Made by a program: the position numbers and the translations under genes | The notes under the pieces: generated by a model | Seen by the model: only the letters and a program-made list of their open reading frames with translations | Database searches by the model: none | Told to the model about the DNA's origin: nothing | NCBI GenBank assembly: GCA_023397245.1 | Contig: JAEWUH010000059.1 | Coordinates: 1-5,527, forward strand | Origin: Bacillota bacterium | GTDB taxonomy: Bacteria > Bacillota > Clostridia > Oscillospirales > Acutalibacteraceae | DNA length: 5,527 nt | Reading direction: 5' to 3' | Part shown: positions 1-5,254 of the stretch, piece by piece | How the letters are laid out: each line of letters opens with the position of its first letter | Numbering within the stretch: the stretch's first letter is position 1

Positions 1-843
1 TTCTCCGCTCTGCAGAGTACGCACGCCGCGCTTCTGCTCAAAGACGTCGCCCTCGTCGCTGCAGGTTGCCAGCCCGTTCCAGGGTTCCAGCGCAACAAAC
101 GGCCCGTCGTTTGCGCTTGACCAAAGCAGCAGATTTTCAAAATCCGCAAAGCTGACCTGTATGCCGTAGCCGGTTTTGGGATTGTAAAGCTTCGCGCTTC
201 TGGATTTCAGCCCCTCAAAAATCAGCGCGTCCGCTTTAAAAAGCCGATGGTTCATTTTTAAGGTTTTGCCGCCGTCAAGGACTCGGGTACGTTTGGAAAC
301 ATCCACCAGACCCTCGGACGTAAGCGCCGGGCAGTCGGCGGTTTCCTCCTGTTCAAATTCCACCTCATAGTCCTGAAACGTTTCCCGCCCGCCGATGGGA
401 CAGTTGAAGCCCGGATGCCCGCCAATCTGGAACGGCATGGCCTCATCTGTTTTATTGATCACCGTATATTCGTTTATAATATTTTTTCCGGACAGCAGAT
501 ACCGGATATTCAGCTGAAAATCATAGGGATATCTGCGGCGGGTCTCCTCATTGGAGAAAAGCGTAAAGGTGATGGAGTCTTCCGTCTTTTCGGTCATATC
601 GAATTCCATCTTACGCGCAACCCCGTGGCGCTCCATAAAGCAGGTTTTGTTGCCGCCGATCACCGCTTTCTTATCGCGCAGGCTCCCTACGATCGGAAAA
701 AGCACCGGCGCCTGCCCGCCCCAATACTTTTTATCCCCCTGCCAGAGATATTCCGTCCCTTCCCGGTCTTTTATGGAGGCCAGCTCGCCGCCGAATGTAT
801 TAAACTGTACGGTTAAGTCCTCATTTTTTAGTGTGTATTTCAC
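1..843 (-). CDS. Aldose 1-epimerase family protein, LacX-like (3' end cut by window edge)
   Basis: Translating the minus strand from GTG at 843-841 gives 281 residues with no stop before the window edge. It resembles the LacX-type branch of the galactose mutarotase family, cytosolic beta-sandwich enzymes that interconvert alpha and beta anomers of sugars or sugar phosphates. Visible landmarks are PVLFPIVGSLRD (residues 46-57), RHGVAR (72-77, the RHG histidine at 73), IGGHPGFN (140-147, family catalytic His at 143) and ALEPWNG (251-257, Glu 253 in the position of the catalytic base). Family members are near 290 residues, so only about 10-15 should be missing. The GTG start is chosen because AAGGAG lies 8 bases upstream and the first in-frame ATG comes only at residue 70. 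It is transcribed divergently from the hydrogenase. The exact sugar substrate cannot be read from the sequence; a hexose-6-phosphate epimerase role is less likely but possible. Confidence 0.88.
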   Translation of the reverse strand, partial: MKYTLKNEDLTVQFNTFGGELASIKDREGTEYLWQGDKKYWGGQAPVLFPIVGSLRDKKAVIGGNKTCFMERHGVARKMEFDMTEKTEDSITFTLFSNEETRRRYPYDFQLNIRYLLSGKNIINEYTVINKTDEAMPFQIGGHPGFNCPIGGRETFQDYEVEFEQEETADCPALTSEGLVDVSKRTRVLDGGKTLKMNHRLFKADALIFEGLKSRSAKLYNPKTGYGIQVSFADFENLLLWSSANDGPFVALEPWNGLATCSDEGDVFEQKRGVRTLQSGE

Positions 844-851
844 TTTATGCG

Positions 852-857
852 CTCCTT
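852..857 (-). promoter_or_regulatory. Ribosome binding site fixing the GTG start of the epimerase
   Basis: On the minus strand AAGGAG, within GGGAAGGAGCG, stands 8 bases before the GTG at 843. This spacing supports GTG as the start. Confidence 0.8.
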
Positions 858-887
858 CCCTCTTACAAAATATTCTATTTGTCTATG

Positions 888-915
888 ATTCTACACGCTT
901 TCATCAAGTTGTCAA
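888..915 (-). promoter_or_regulatory. Sigma-A type promoter of the epimerase gene
   Basis: Read on the minus strand, TTGACA (915-910) is followed after 16 bases by TAGAAT (893-888), matching the consensus at 6/6 and 5/6. Transcription would begin near 880, giving a leader of roughly 35-40 bases that ends at the AAGGAG ribosome site. No operator is evident. Confidence 0.65.
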
Positions 916-1006
916 ATGATTCTTTAAAGCGACGGATTCCAGCCGGACAGTTTCGGCAGATTAATAATTTACTGTTTTCCCGATAAGTTTTAAGTCTGCT
1001 TGTAAG

Positions 1007-1036
1007 TTGACATTCTCCGGCACGTTATGTTAAGAT
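1007..1036 (+). promoter_or_regulatory. Candidate promoter for the hydrogenase transcript
   Basis: TTGACA at 1007-1012 is followed after 18 bases by TAAGAT (1031-1036, 4/6 to TATAAT). A second TTGACA lies at 1038-1043 but has no convincing -10 at 17 bases. Start near 1043 would leave a leader of about 134 bases containing the terminator-like hairpin at 1095-1142. The -10 is weak, so this is tentative. Confidence 0.4.
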
Positions 1037-1094
1037 ATTGACAAACGGAGCCACGAAGGCTTTCAAGACTGACAACAAAAAATGATATAAAAAT

Positions 1095-1142
1095 AAACCA
1101 CGAAGGGAATCCGTAAGAATACGGCGTTGTTCGTGGTTTTTT
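1095..1142 (+). terminator. Rho-independent terminator hairpin inside the hydrogenase leader
   Basis: AAACCACGAA (1095-1104) pairs perfectly over 10 bp with TTCGTGGTTT (1130-1139). The top of the stem carries a second helix, CCGTA (1111-1115) with TACGG (1120-1124), closing an AGAA loop. Six Ts run from 1137 to 1142. No plus-strand gene is seen upstream within the window; the neighbour at 1-843 runs the other way. The hairpin ends 34 bases before the hydrogenase start, so it would act on that gene's own leader transcript. It may be an attenuator, or it may end a short untranslated RNA. Confidence 0.75.
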
Positions 1143-1176
1143 ACTGATTATTTTTAAATGGCCGAAAGGAAAGAAT

Positions 1177-2619
1177 ATGGTATATAAGTTTGACAATGAA
1201 GCAAAGCATCTGAAAATTAAAGCGCTGACAAAGGCTGCTCAATACACCTATGAAGGGAATCTGCACGAAAAGGAACAGGATATCCCCTATGATATTATCC
1301 CGGGCCCTCTGCCCAGCTTCCGCTGCTGCATTTATAAGGAACGCGAAATTATCCGCGAGCGCCTGATCTCCGCGTGCGGACGCAGCCTCCCCGGCCAGCC
1401 GGAAAACGCGGTCATCGGCGTGCTGCCCGCAGCCTGCGAAGGATGCCCGATCAGCCGGTTCCGGGTAACGGACAACTGCCAGAACTGCCTTGCCCACCAG
1501 TGCAAGGGAGCCTGCCACTTCGGCGCGGTCTCCATTACACCCAAGGGCGCGTACATTGACCCGCAAAAGTGCAAGGAATGCGGCCAGTGCGCCGCCGCCT
1601 GCCCGTACAATGCCATTTCGGATACCCTGCGCCCGTGCGTGCGGGCCTGCCCTGTTGACGCGGTGGGAAACGACGAATACCACCGCACCGTCATCGATTA
1701 TTCCCGCTGCATCAGCTGCGGAGCCTGCATGAAGGGCTGCCCGTTCGGCGCCATTACGGACCGCTCTCAGATGGTGGAAGTGATTGAAGCGATAAAAAGC
1801 CCGGCGCCTGTAACCGCCGTATTCGCGCCCGCAATCGAAGGCCACTTTGGGAGCGCAACGGTCGGCATGCTCAAAAGCGCCCTGAAAAAACTCGGCTTTT
1901 CCGACGCCGTTGAAGTCTCTCTGGGAGCCGACGCCGTTGCGGCGCATGAAGCGCACGAGCTGAAAGACGCGCTTGCGGCCGGAAAGAAAATGACGACTTC
2001 CTGCTGCCCGGCCTTTGTCGAAATGATTAAGAAGCATTTTCCCAAGCTTATGGAAAATATCTCCGGTACCGTGTCCCCCATGACCGCCGTCGTGCGGTAT
2101 ATCCGTTCCCGCAGCCCAGAGATGAAGGTCGTATTTATCGGGCCGTGCACAGCGAAAAAGCAGGAAATTCTGGTTACCGAGGATACGGCGGACTATGTCC
2201 TCACCTTTGAGGAACTTGCCGCCATGTTCGCAGCGAGAAATGTTGACCCGGAAGAAGCCGCGGACAGCGAGCAGGACGGCAGCCTTGCCGGAAAAGGCTT
2301 TGCACAGAGCGGCGGCGTAGCCGGCGCGGTAAAAAAGGTGCTGGCGGAAGAAGCGTCCAAAACGCCGTTCACCTGCGCGGCCTGCGACGGCGCAAAGGAA
2401 TGCAAACGGGTGCTGTCCATCCTGAATGCGGGCCGGCTGCCCGAGGATTTTGTGGAAGGGATGGCCTGTGAAGGCGGCTGCATCGCGGGGCCCGCGGGCG
2501 TGGAATCCCTGCGGAATATCAAGAAGAACCGGAGCAAGCTCCTTGCGCAGGCGGACAGCCGCACCGCAACCGAAAATATCAGCGCGCTCCACGACTTTTC
2601 CGATATCCGGATGGATTGA
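1177..2619 (+). CDS. [FeFe]-hydrogenase, group B (monomeric, multi-cluster)
   Basis: A 480-residue cytosolic iron hydrogenase that should couple H2 and proton interconversion to ferredoxin-type electron carriers in fermentation. The N-terminal half holds iron-sulfur cysteines: 87, 90, 101, 104, 109 and 113; CxxCxxCxxxCP at 132-142; 154 and 158; and CxxCxxCxxxCP at 178-188. This suggests about four [4Fe-4S] clusters. The H-cluster motifs follow: L1 TSCCPAF (274-280), L2 IGPCTAKKQE (321-330) and L3 MACEGGCIAGPA (429-440). CCPA in L1, GPC in L2 and CEGGC in L3 are typical of group B rather than group A (TSCCPGW/TSCSPGW, MPC, CPGGC). Additional cysteines at 50-51, 400, 403 and 409 fit the group B pattern. 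Both L1 cysteines are kept, one a cluster ligand and one the likely proton relay. AAAGGA lies 6 bases before the ATG. No HydE, HydF or HydG maturase is in the window. Physiological direction (evolution, uptake or sensing) is not decided by the sequence. Confidence 0.93.
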   Translation: MVYKFDNEAKHLKIKALTKAAQYTYEGNLHEKEQDIPYDIIPGPLPSFRCCIYKEREIIRERLISACGRSLPGQPENAVIGVLPAACEGCPISRFRVTDNCQNCLAHQCKGACHFGAVSITPKGAYIDPQKCKECGQCAAACPYNAISDTLRPCVRACPVDAVGNDEYHRTVIDYSRCISCGACMKGCPFGAITDRSQMVEVIEAIKSPAPVTAVFAPAIEGHFGSATVGMLKSALKKLGFSDAVEVSLGADAVAAHEAHELKDALAAGKKMTTSCCPAFVEMIKKHFPKLMENISGTVSPMTAVVRYIRSRSPEMKVVFIGPCTAKKQEILVTEDTADYVLTFEELAAMFAARNVDPEEAADSEQDGSLAGKGFAQSGGVAGAVKKVLAEEASKTPFTCAACDGAKECKRVLSILNAGRLPEDFVEGMACEGGCIAGPAGVESLRNIKKNRSKLLAQADSRTATENISALHDFSDIRMD

Positions 2620-2671
2620 CCTGGCCCGGAACGTAAGTTCCAAAACAGCAGGAAGCCTTAATTATACAAGT

Positions 2672-2715
2672 AAAAAGCTGTTGTATCTGCCCATAACAGA
2701 TCAACAGCTTTTTTT
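2672..2715 (+). terminator. Terminator between convergent genes, probably bidirectional
   Basis: AAAAAGCTGTTG (2672-2683) pairs over 12 bp with CAACAGCTTTTT (2702-2713). Beyond one unpaired T, ATCTG (2685-2689) pairs with CAGAT (2697-2701) around a 7-base loop. Seven Ts (2709-2715) follow for plus-strand transcripts from the hydrogenase. The five As at 2672-2676 give five Ts on the minus strand, so the same hairpin can end the hydrolase transcript, whose stop codon is 9 bases away. Confidence 0.9.
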
Positions 2716-2723
2716 CATGTATG

Positions 2724-3554
2724 TCACGCTTCTGTTTCCGGATCAAGCAGCCCCTCAACCCACTGCGTAAGTATTCCTTCCAGCTCAACGCGCGTGTCGC
2801 TCAGGCAGTGCCCGTCGTTCAGCAGGCGGGCGGTCACCCGCGCGCCCGGAATCTGCCGCAGCGCCCGGCAGAGCGGCCCCATGTGGTGCCTCGGCGGTGA
2901 AATTTCGTCCTCCGAGGCTCCGACCAGGCAAACCGGCATTCCGGACAGCCGACGTGCCAGCGCGGGAAAGCTCCATTTTTCCGCGTTTTCGTCGATCTCG
3001 TTCATCAGGCTGTCCAGTTCAACCCGGCGGATGGGCACACAGTCCGCAAACTCACGCCGAACCGCGGCGTACAGGTTCGGCTTTTGGGCGGCAAGCGAAA
3101 GGTCGAAGGCCGCAACGGCCGCCGCACCGAGCAGGCGGGTATCCCTTGCGGCTGTCTGCAGCGCGGCAAAGCCGCCCATGCTGTGGCCGATCAAAATCAG
3201 CCTTTGCGCATCGAACCGGTATGTTTCTTCCCCCGTATGTTCCCGGATAAACGCAAGCGCGGAAGACACGTCTTCCAGCAGATGCGTCACACTGAACAGC
3301 CCCTCGCTCCCCCACGTTCCCCGGTAATGGAACACAACCACCGTGTAACCGGCGCGCTGGAAGGCATGGGCAAGATCGTAATTGTTTTCATCGCCCGGGT
3401 ATCCGTGCAGCAGCAGGATGGTCGGGCGCGGGCCGCGGCCCCTCGGCGTAAAAAGACTGGCATACATGCGTTCCCCGCTCCGCGCGGGAATGACAAAGCC
3501 CTTCAGGTCGGCCGGGGAATCCGTTCTATCGTAAGTATTGATTTGTGTTTTCAC
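2724..3554 (-). CDS. Alpha/beta-hydrolase with Ser-Asp-His triad (esterase/peptidase-like)
   Basis: A 276-residue protein of the alpha/beta-hydrolase fold, numbered from the GTG at 3554. After an N-terminal strand region, LLLHGYPGDENN (47-58) supplies the oxyanion-hole HGxPG. GHSMGG (123-128) is the nucleophile elbow with Ser 125. ASEDEISPP (213-221) carries the likely acid, Asp 216, and NDGHCLSD (246-253) the catalytic His 249. No signal peptide or membrane segment is seen, so it should be cytosolic. The start can be extended in frame to TTG at 3587, but that codon has no ribosome site, while the GTG has GAGGTG 6 bases upstream. It shares a terminator with the hydrogenase and a divergent promoter region with mccBA. 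The substrate is unknown; this layout occurs in carboxylesterases, acyl-peptide hydrolases and dienelactone hydrolases, and I cannot choose between them. Confidence 0.85.
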   Translation of the reverse strand: MKTQINTYDRTDSPADLKGFVIPARSGERMYASLFTPRGRGPRPTILLLHGYPGDENNYDLAHAFQRAGYTVVVFHYRGTWGSEGLFSVTHLLEDVSSALAFIREHTGEETYRFDAQRLILIGHSMGGFAALQTAARDTRLLGAAAVAAFDLSLAAQKPNLYAAVRREFADCVPIRRVELDSLMNEIDENAEKWSFPALARRLSGMPVCLVGASEDEISPPRHHMGPLCRALRQIPGARVTARLLNDGHCLSDTRVELEGILTQWVEGLLDPETEA

Positions 3555-3560
3555 TTTAAG

Positions 3561-3566
3561 CACCTC
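3561..3566 (-). promoter_or_regulatory. Ribosome binding site fixing the GTG start of the hydrolase
   Basis: The minus strand reads GAGGTG, a perfect anti-Shine-Dalgarno match, six bases ahead of the GTG at 3554-3552. The upstream in-frame TTG at 3587 has nothing comparable. Confidence 0.75.
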
Positions 3567-3735
3567 GCTGTATGTAAAATCTTCCAATGTTTGTGTCGCG
3601 CTGCGGGTTAGGCGGCAAGCGCCGTAAACGGAAAAGCCTGTTTTCTGTGGGTAACCGGAATTTGCGCCGCAGACGGCACGGAACGTGTAAAACGGTTTTA
3701 TAATTTTGCGGCTGCGGAGCTTCGTCGGAAAAATT

Positions 3736-3754
3736 ACATATTATTTATATATGT
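3736..3754. repeat. Operator-like inverted repeat, copy 1 (ACATA-N9-TATGT)
   Basis: ACATATTATTTATATATGT is an inverted repeat with 5-bp arms and a 9-base spacer, sitting over the predicted start point of the hydrolase transcript. The same arms and spacer length recur at 3839-3857 beside the opposite promoter. The binding protein is not known; the region is AT-rich, so chance cannot be excluded. Confidence 0.35.
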
Positions 3755-3783
3755 ATAATATATTTTAGCTCTTAAAGTGTCAA
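3755..3783 (-). promoter_or_regulatory. Sigma-A type promoter of the hydrolase gene
   Basis: On the minus strand TTGACA (3783-3778) is followed after exactly 17 bases by TATTAT (3760-3755), matching the consensus at 6/6 and 5/6. Transcription would start near 3748. Its -35 box is back to back with that of the mccBA promoter, 12 bases away. Confidence 0.7.
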
Positions 3784-3795
3784 GTGAAATTTTTC

Positions 3796-3824
3796 TTGAC
3801 AAAGCGGAGAAAAAGGTGTAACAT
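3796..3824 (+). promoter_or_regulatory. Promoter of the leader peptide-mccBA operon
   Basis: TTGACA (3796-3801) and TAACAT (3819-3824, 4/6 to TATAAT) are separated by 17 bases. Transcription should start near 3831, within a perfect 10-bp palindrome, TTAACGTTAA (3829-3838). This leaves a leader of about 267 bases before mccB, long enough for the peptide and attenuator described below. Confidence 0.65.
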
Positions 3825-3838
3825 AATCTTAACGTTAA

Positions 3839-3857
3839 ACATATATTTATACTATGT
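3839..3857. repeat. Operator-like inverted repeat, copy 2 (ACATA-N9-TATGT)
   Basis: ACATATATTTATACTATGT has the same arms and the same ATTTATA core as copy 1 at 3736-3754. It lies just downstream of the predicted mccBA start point, where a bound repressor would block transcription. Confidence 0.35.
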
Positions 3858-3880
3858 ATTGTAGAAAGGGGATCGGCATC

Positions 3881-3964
3881 ATGGCAAGCCAGTCTTTTTC
3901 GTGCGGATTCGGGGCGGCAGCGTGTTGTTGCTGTCTGCGTTGCCGTGCAATGAAAAATGGCTGA
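3881..3964 (+). CDS. Polycysteine leader peptide of the mccBA operon
   Basis: A 27-codon ORF from ATG at 3881 to TGA at 3962-3964. AAAGGGG (3865-3871) stands 9 bases upstream as a ribosome site. The peptide has Cys at 8, four in a row at 15-18 (TGT TGT TGC TGT, after GAAA) and another at 21, within the stretch CCCCLRCR; six of 27 residues are Cys, against a usual frequency near one percent. It lies between a promoter and an intrinsic terminator, ahead of genes that make cysteine. This is the arrangement of a leader peptide whose translation rate reports charged tRNA-Cys. The product itself probably has no function beyond being translated. A small metal- or thiol-binding protein is a less likely alternative. 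Confidence 0.8.
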   Translation: MASQSFSCGFGAAACCCCLRCRAMKNG

Positions 3965-4041
3965 TTTGCTGTCGTAACCTTTCTTAACGGGATTTTTGTC
4001 CCAAATAAAGGCCGGGCGGTAAATTGCCGCCCGGTATTTTT
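3912..4041 (+). promoter_or_regulatory. Ribosome-mediated cysteine attenuator
   Basis: Four segments can form mutually exclusive helices. Segment 1, CGGCAGCG (3915-3922), pairs with segment 2, CGTTGCCG (3938-3945), over 8 bp with one G-U; the 15-base loop contains the four Cys codons. Segment 2 can instead pair, as 3940-3946, with segment 3 at 4016-4022 (GCGGTAA), 7 bp including two G-U. Segment 3 also forms the 5' side of the terminator with segment 4 (4027-4034). Segments 2 and 4 share TTGCCG, and segments 1 and 3 share GGGCGG, as expected for competing helices. A ribosome waiting at the first Cys codons would cover segment 1 and free segment 2 for antitermination. A small extra hairpin, GGGA/TCCC (3989-4002), lies between. 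Pairings were found by eye. Confidence 0.65.
4011..4041 (+). terminator. Intrinsic terminator of the cysteine attenuator
   Basis: CCGGGCGG (4012-4019) pairs perfectly with CCGCCCGG (4027-4034), 8 bp all G-C, with a wobble pair narrowing the loop to about five bases. TATTTTT (4035-4041) follows. It lies 46 bases after the leader peptide stop and 56 bases before mccB, so it can cut off the operon before its first enzyme gene. Confidence 0.9.
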
Positions 4042-4097
4042 CTGCCCATTTTAATCTGTACAAATAAAGTGTATTTTTTGAAAGGAATGAAGTCATC

Positions 4098-5252
4098 ATG
4101 CAGAGCTTTACAACGACACTGATTCACGGGGGAATCGACGGAGACCCGCAGACCGGAGCCGTAAGCGTTCCGATTTACCAAACCTCCACCTACCGCCAGA
4201 AGGGACTGGGCGAAAACAGCGGGTATGAATATTCCCGTACCGGGAACCCGACGCGCGAATCACTCGAAAAGCTGATTGCCGAACTGGAGGGCGGCGCCGC
4301 AGGATTTGCGTTCGGTTCCGGCATGGCGGCGACCACCGCCGTTTTGCAGCTGTTTCAAAGCGGCGATAAGGTCCTTATCTCCAGCAACGTCTACGGCGGA
4401 ACCTTCCGGGTGCTTGACAAGGTGTTCAAGAACTTCGGCCTGACCTACGAAATCGTGGATACCTCCGATTTGAATCTGCTTGAAAGCAAAATCAGCAGCG
4501 ATGTGAAAGCACTGATCATCGAAAGCCCGGCAAACCCGCTTCTGACGGTAACGGATATTGCGGCGGCTTCGGAAATCGCCCATAAACACGGCGTGAAAGT
4601 GATCGTCGACAACACGTTCATGACGCCGTACCTGCAGAAGCCGCTGCAGCTTGGCGCGGACATCGTGGTGCACAGCGCAACAAAATACCTCGGCGGCCAC
4701 AGCGACCTTGTAGCCGGCCTTGCCGTGGTAAAGGAGGAAGAAACCGCGCAGCGTCTCGGATTTCTGCAGAACGCCACCGGCGGAGTTCTTGGGCCGTTCG
4801 ATTCCTGGCTGCTCATCCGGGGGATCAAAACGCTTTCCGTGCGTATGGACCGGCACCTGGAAAACGCGGCTTATCTGGCGGATTTCCTGCGGAGCCACGA
4901 CGGCGTTACCAAAGTATATTATCCGGGCTTTGCGGATTTTCCGGGCTATGATATCCAGAAAAAGCAGGCGTCCGGCGCGGGCGCGATGATTTCGTTCGTA
5001 CTTTCCGAGCGGTATGACATCCGCAGGTTCTTCCAAAGCGTAAAGCTGGTGGCACTTGCCGAAAGCCTCGGCGGCGTGGAATCGCTGGTATGCCACCCCG
5101 CAAGCATGACGCACGCGTCCATCCCTTATGAAATCCGGCAGAAGGTCGGAATTGTTGACAATCTGGTACGGCTCTCGGTCGGCATCGAAGATAAAAAGGA
5201 AATTGCGGACGATTTGGAGCAGGCGTTTGAAAAATCGATTGTGAGGGAATGA
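4098..5252 (+). CDS. mccB: Cystathionine gamma-lyase type PLP enzyme (MccB-like)
   Basis: A 384-residue member of the Cys/Met metabolism PLP family, a cytosolic tetramer in known cases. It should cleave cystathionine to cysteine, 2-oxobutyrate and ammonia. Visible sites are YSRTGNPTR (45-53, phosphate contacts from the partner subunit), GSGMAA (73-78, phosphate loop), Tyr 99 (ring stacking), Asp 171 in VDNTF (pyridine nitrogen), SATKYLGGHSD (193-203) with the PLP lysine at 196, and Arg 358 in VRLSVG (substrate carboxylate). AESLGGVESL (321-330) carries Glu 322 where gamma-lyases have Glu. Length and ends are complete. AAAGGA lies 11 bases upstream of the ATG. A cysteine synthase/CBS relative follows after two bases, favouring MccB over MetB or MetC, but those enzymes are very similar; cystathionine gamma-synthase or homocysteine gamma-lyase activity cannot be excluded. 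Expression is probably under the cysteine attenuator upstream. Confidence 0.88.
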   Translation: MQSFTTTLIHGGIDGDPQTGAVSVPIYQTSTYRQKGLGENSGYEYSRTGNPTRESLEKLIAELEGGAAGFAFGSGMAATTAVLQLFQSGDKVLISSNVYGGTFRVLDKVFKNFGLTYEIVDTSDLNLLESKISSDVKALIIESPANPLLTVTDIAAASEIAHKHGVKVIVDNTFMTPYLQKPLQLGADIVVHSATKYLGGHSDLVAGLAVVKEEETAQRLGFLQNATGGVLGPFDSWLLIRGIKTLSVRMDRHLENAAYLADFLRSHDGVTKVYYPGFADFPGYDIQKKQASGAGAMISFVLSERYDIRRFFQSVKLVALAESLGGVESLVCHPASMTHASIPYEIRQKVGIVDNLVRLSVGIEDKKEIADDLEQAFEKSIVRE

Positions 5253-5254
5253 AC

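Larger units (their letters stand above)
3555..3754 (-). promoter_or_regulatory. Long untranslated leader of the hydrolase transcript
   Basis: If transcription starts near 3748, the hydrolase mRNA carries about 190 untranslated bases. The part from 3600 to 3720 is GC-rich with several small inverted repeats. The segments at 3707-3717 (TGCGGC/CTGCGG) can pair with 3666-3672 (GCCGCA/CCGCAG) in two registers, and CCGTAAACGG at 3622-3631 is a short hairpin. No U-tract follows any of them, and no known riboswitch or T-box motif was recognised. No gene is evident in this stretch on either strand. Confidence 0.35.

Noticed and set aside
415..919. Two plus-strand open frames (415-816 and 551-919) over the epimerase gene
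   Set aside because: They are antisense to a minus-strand gene with clear RHG, GGHP and EPW motifs and have no features of their own.
1047..1110. Two CCACGAAGG segments resembling the ACGR loops of the guanidine-II (mini-ykkC) riboswitch
   Set aside because: Only the first has a proper stem, the loop is five bases rather than ACGR closed by C-G, and the second copy is part of the terminator stem; a hydrogenase is not a guanidine-related gene.
1158..1187. A nine-residue ORF (ATG at 1158) overlapping the hydrogenase start
   Set aside because: No ribosome site precedes it and its codons show no bias; the ATG at 1177 has a well-placed AAAGGA.
1141..2643. A 500-codon open frame on the minus strand, longer than the hydrogenase gene it overlaps
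   Set aside because: It is the complement of a real gene with complete H-cluster motifs; its translation has no recognisable domain and covers the hydrogenase ribosome site. High G/C at third codon positions keeps the opposite frame open.
3555..3587. TTG at 3587 as start of the hydrolase
   Set aside because: It adds 11 residues but has no ribosome site; the GTG at 3554 has GAGGTG at six bases.
3831..4097. T-box or S-box riboswitch in the mccBA leader
   Set aside because: No TGGNACC-type T-box sequence, specifier loop or S-box core was found by eye; the leader is better explained by the Cys-codon peptide and terminator.
3734..4099. A 121-codon minus-strand open frame across the mccBA leader
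   Set aside because: It runs through the promoters, leader peptide and terminator on the other strand and has no family resemblance or ribosome site.
4260..5114. A 284-codon minus-strand open frame inside mccB
   Set aside because: Shadow of mccB; no domain, no promoter or ribosome site, low-complexity His/Arg/Ala-rich translation.
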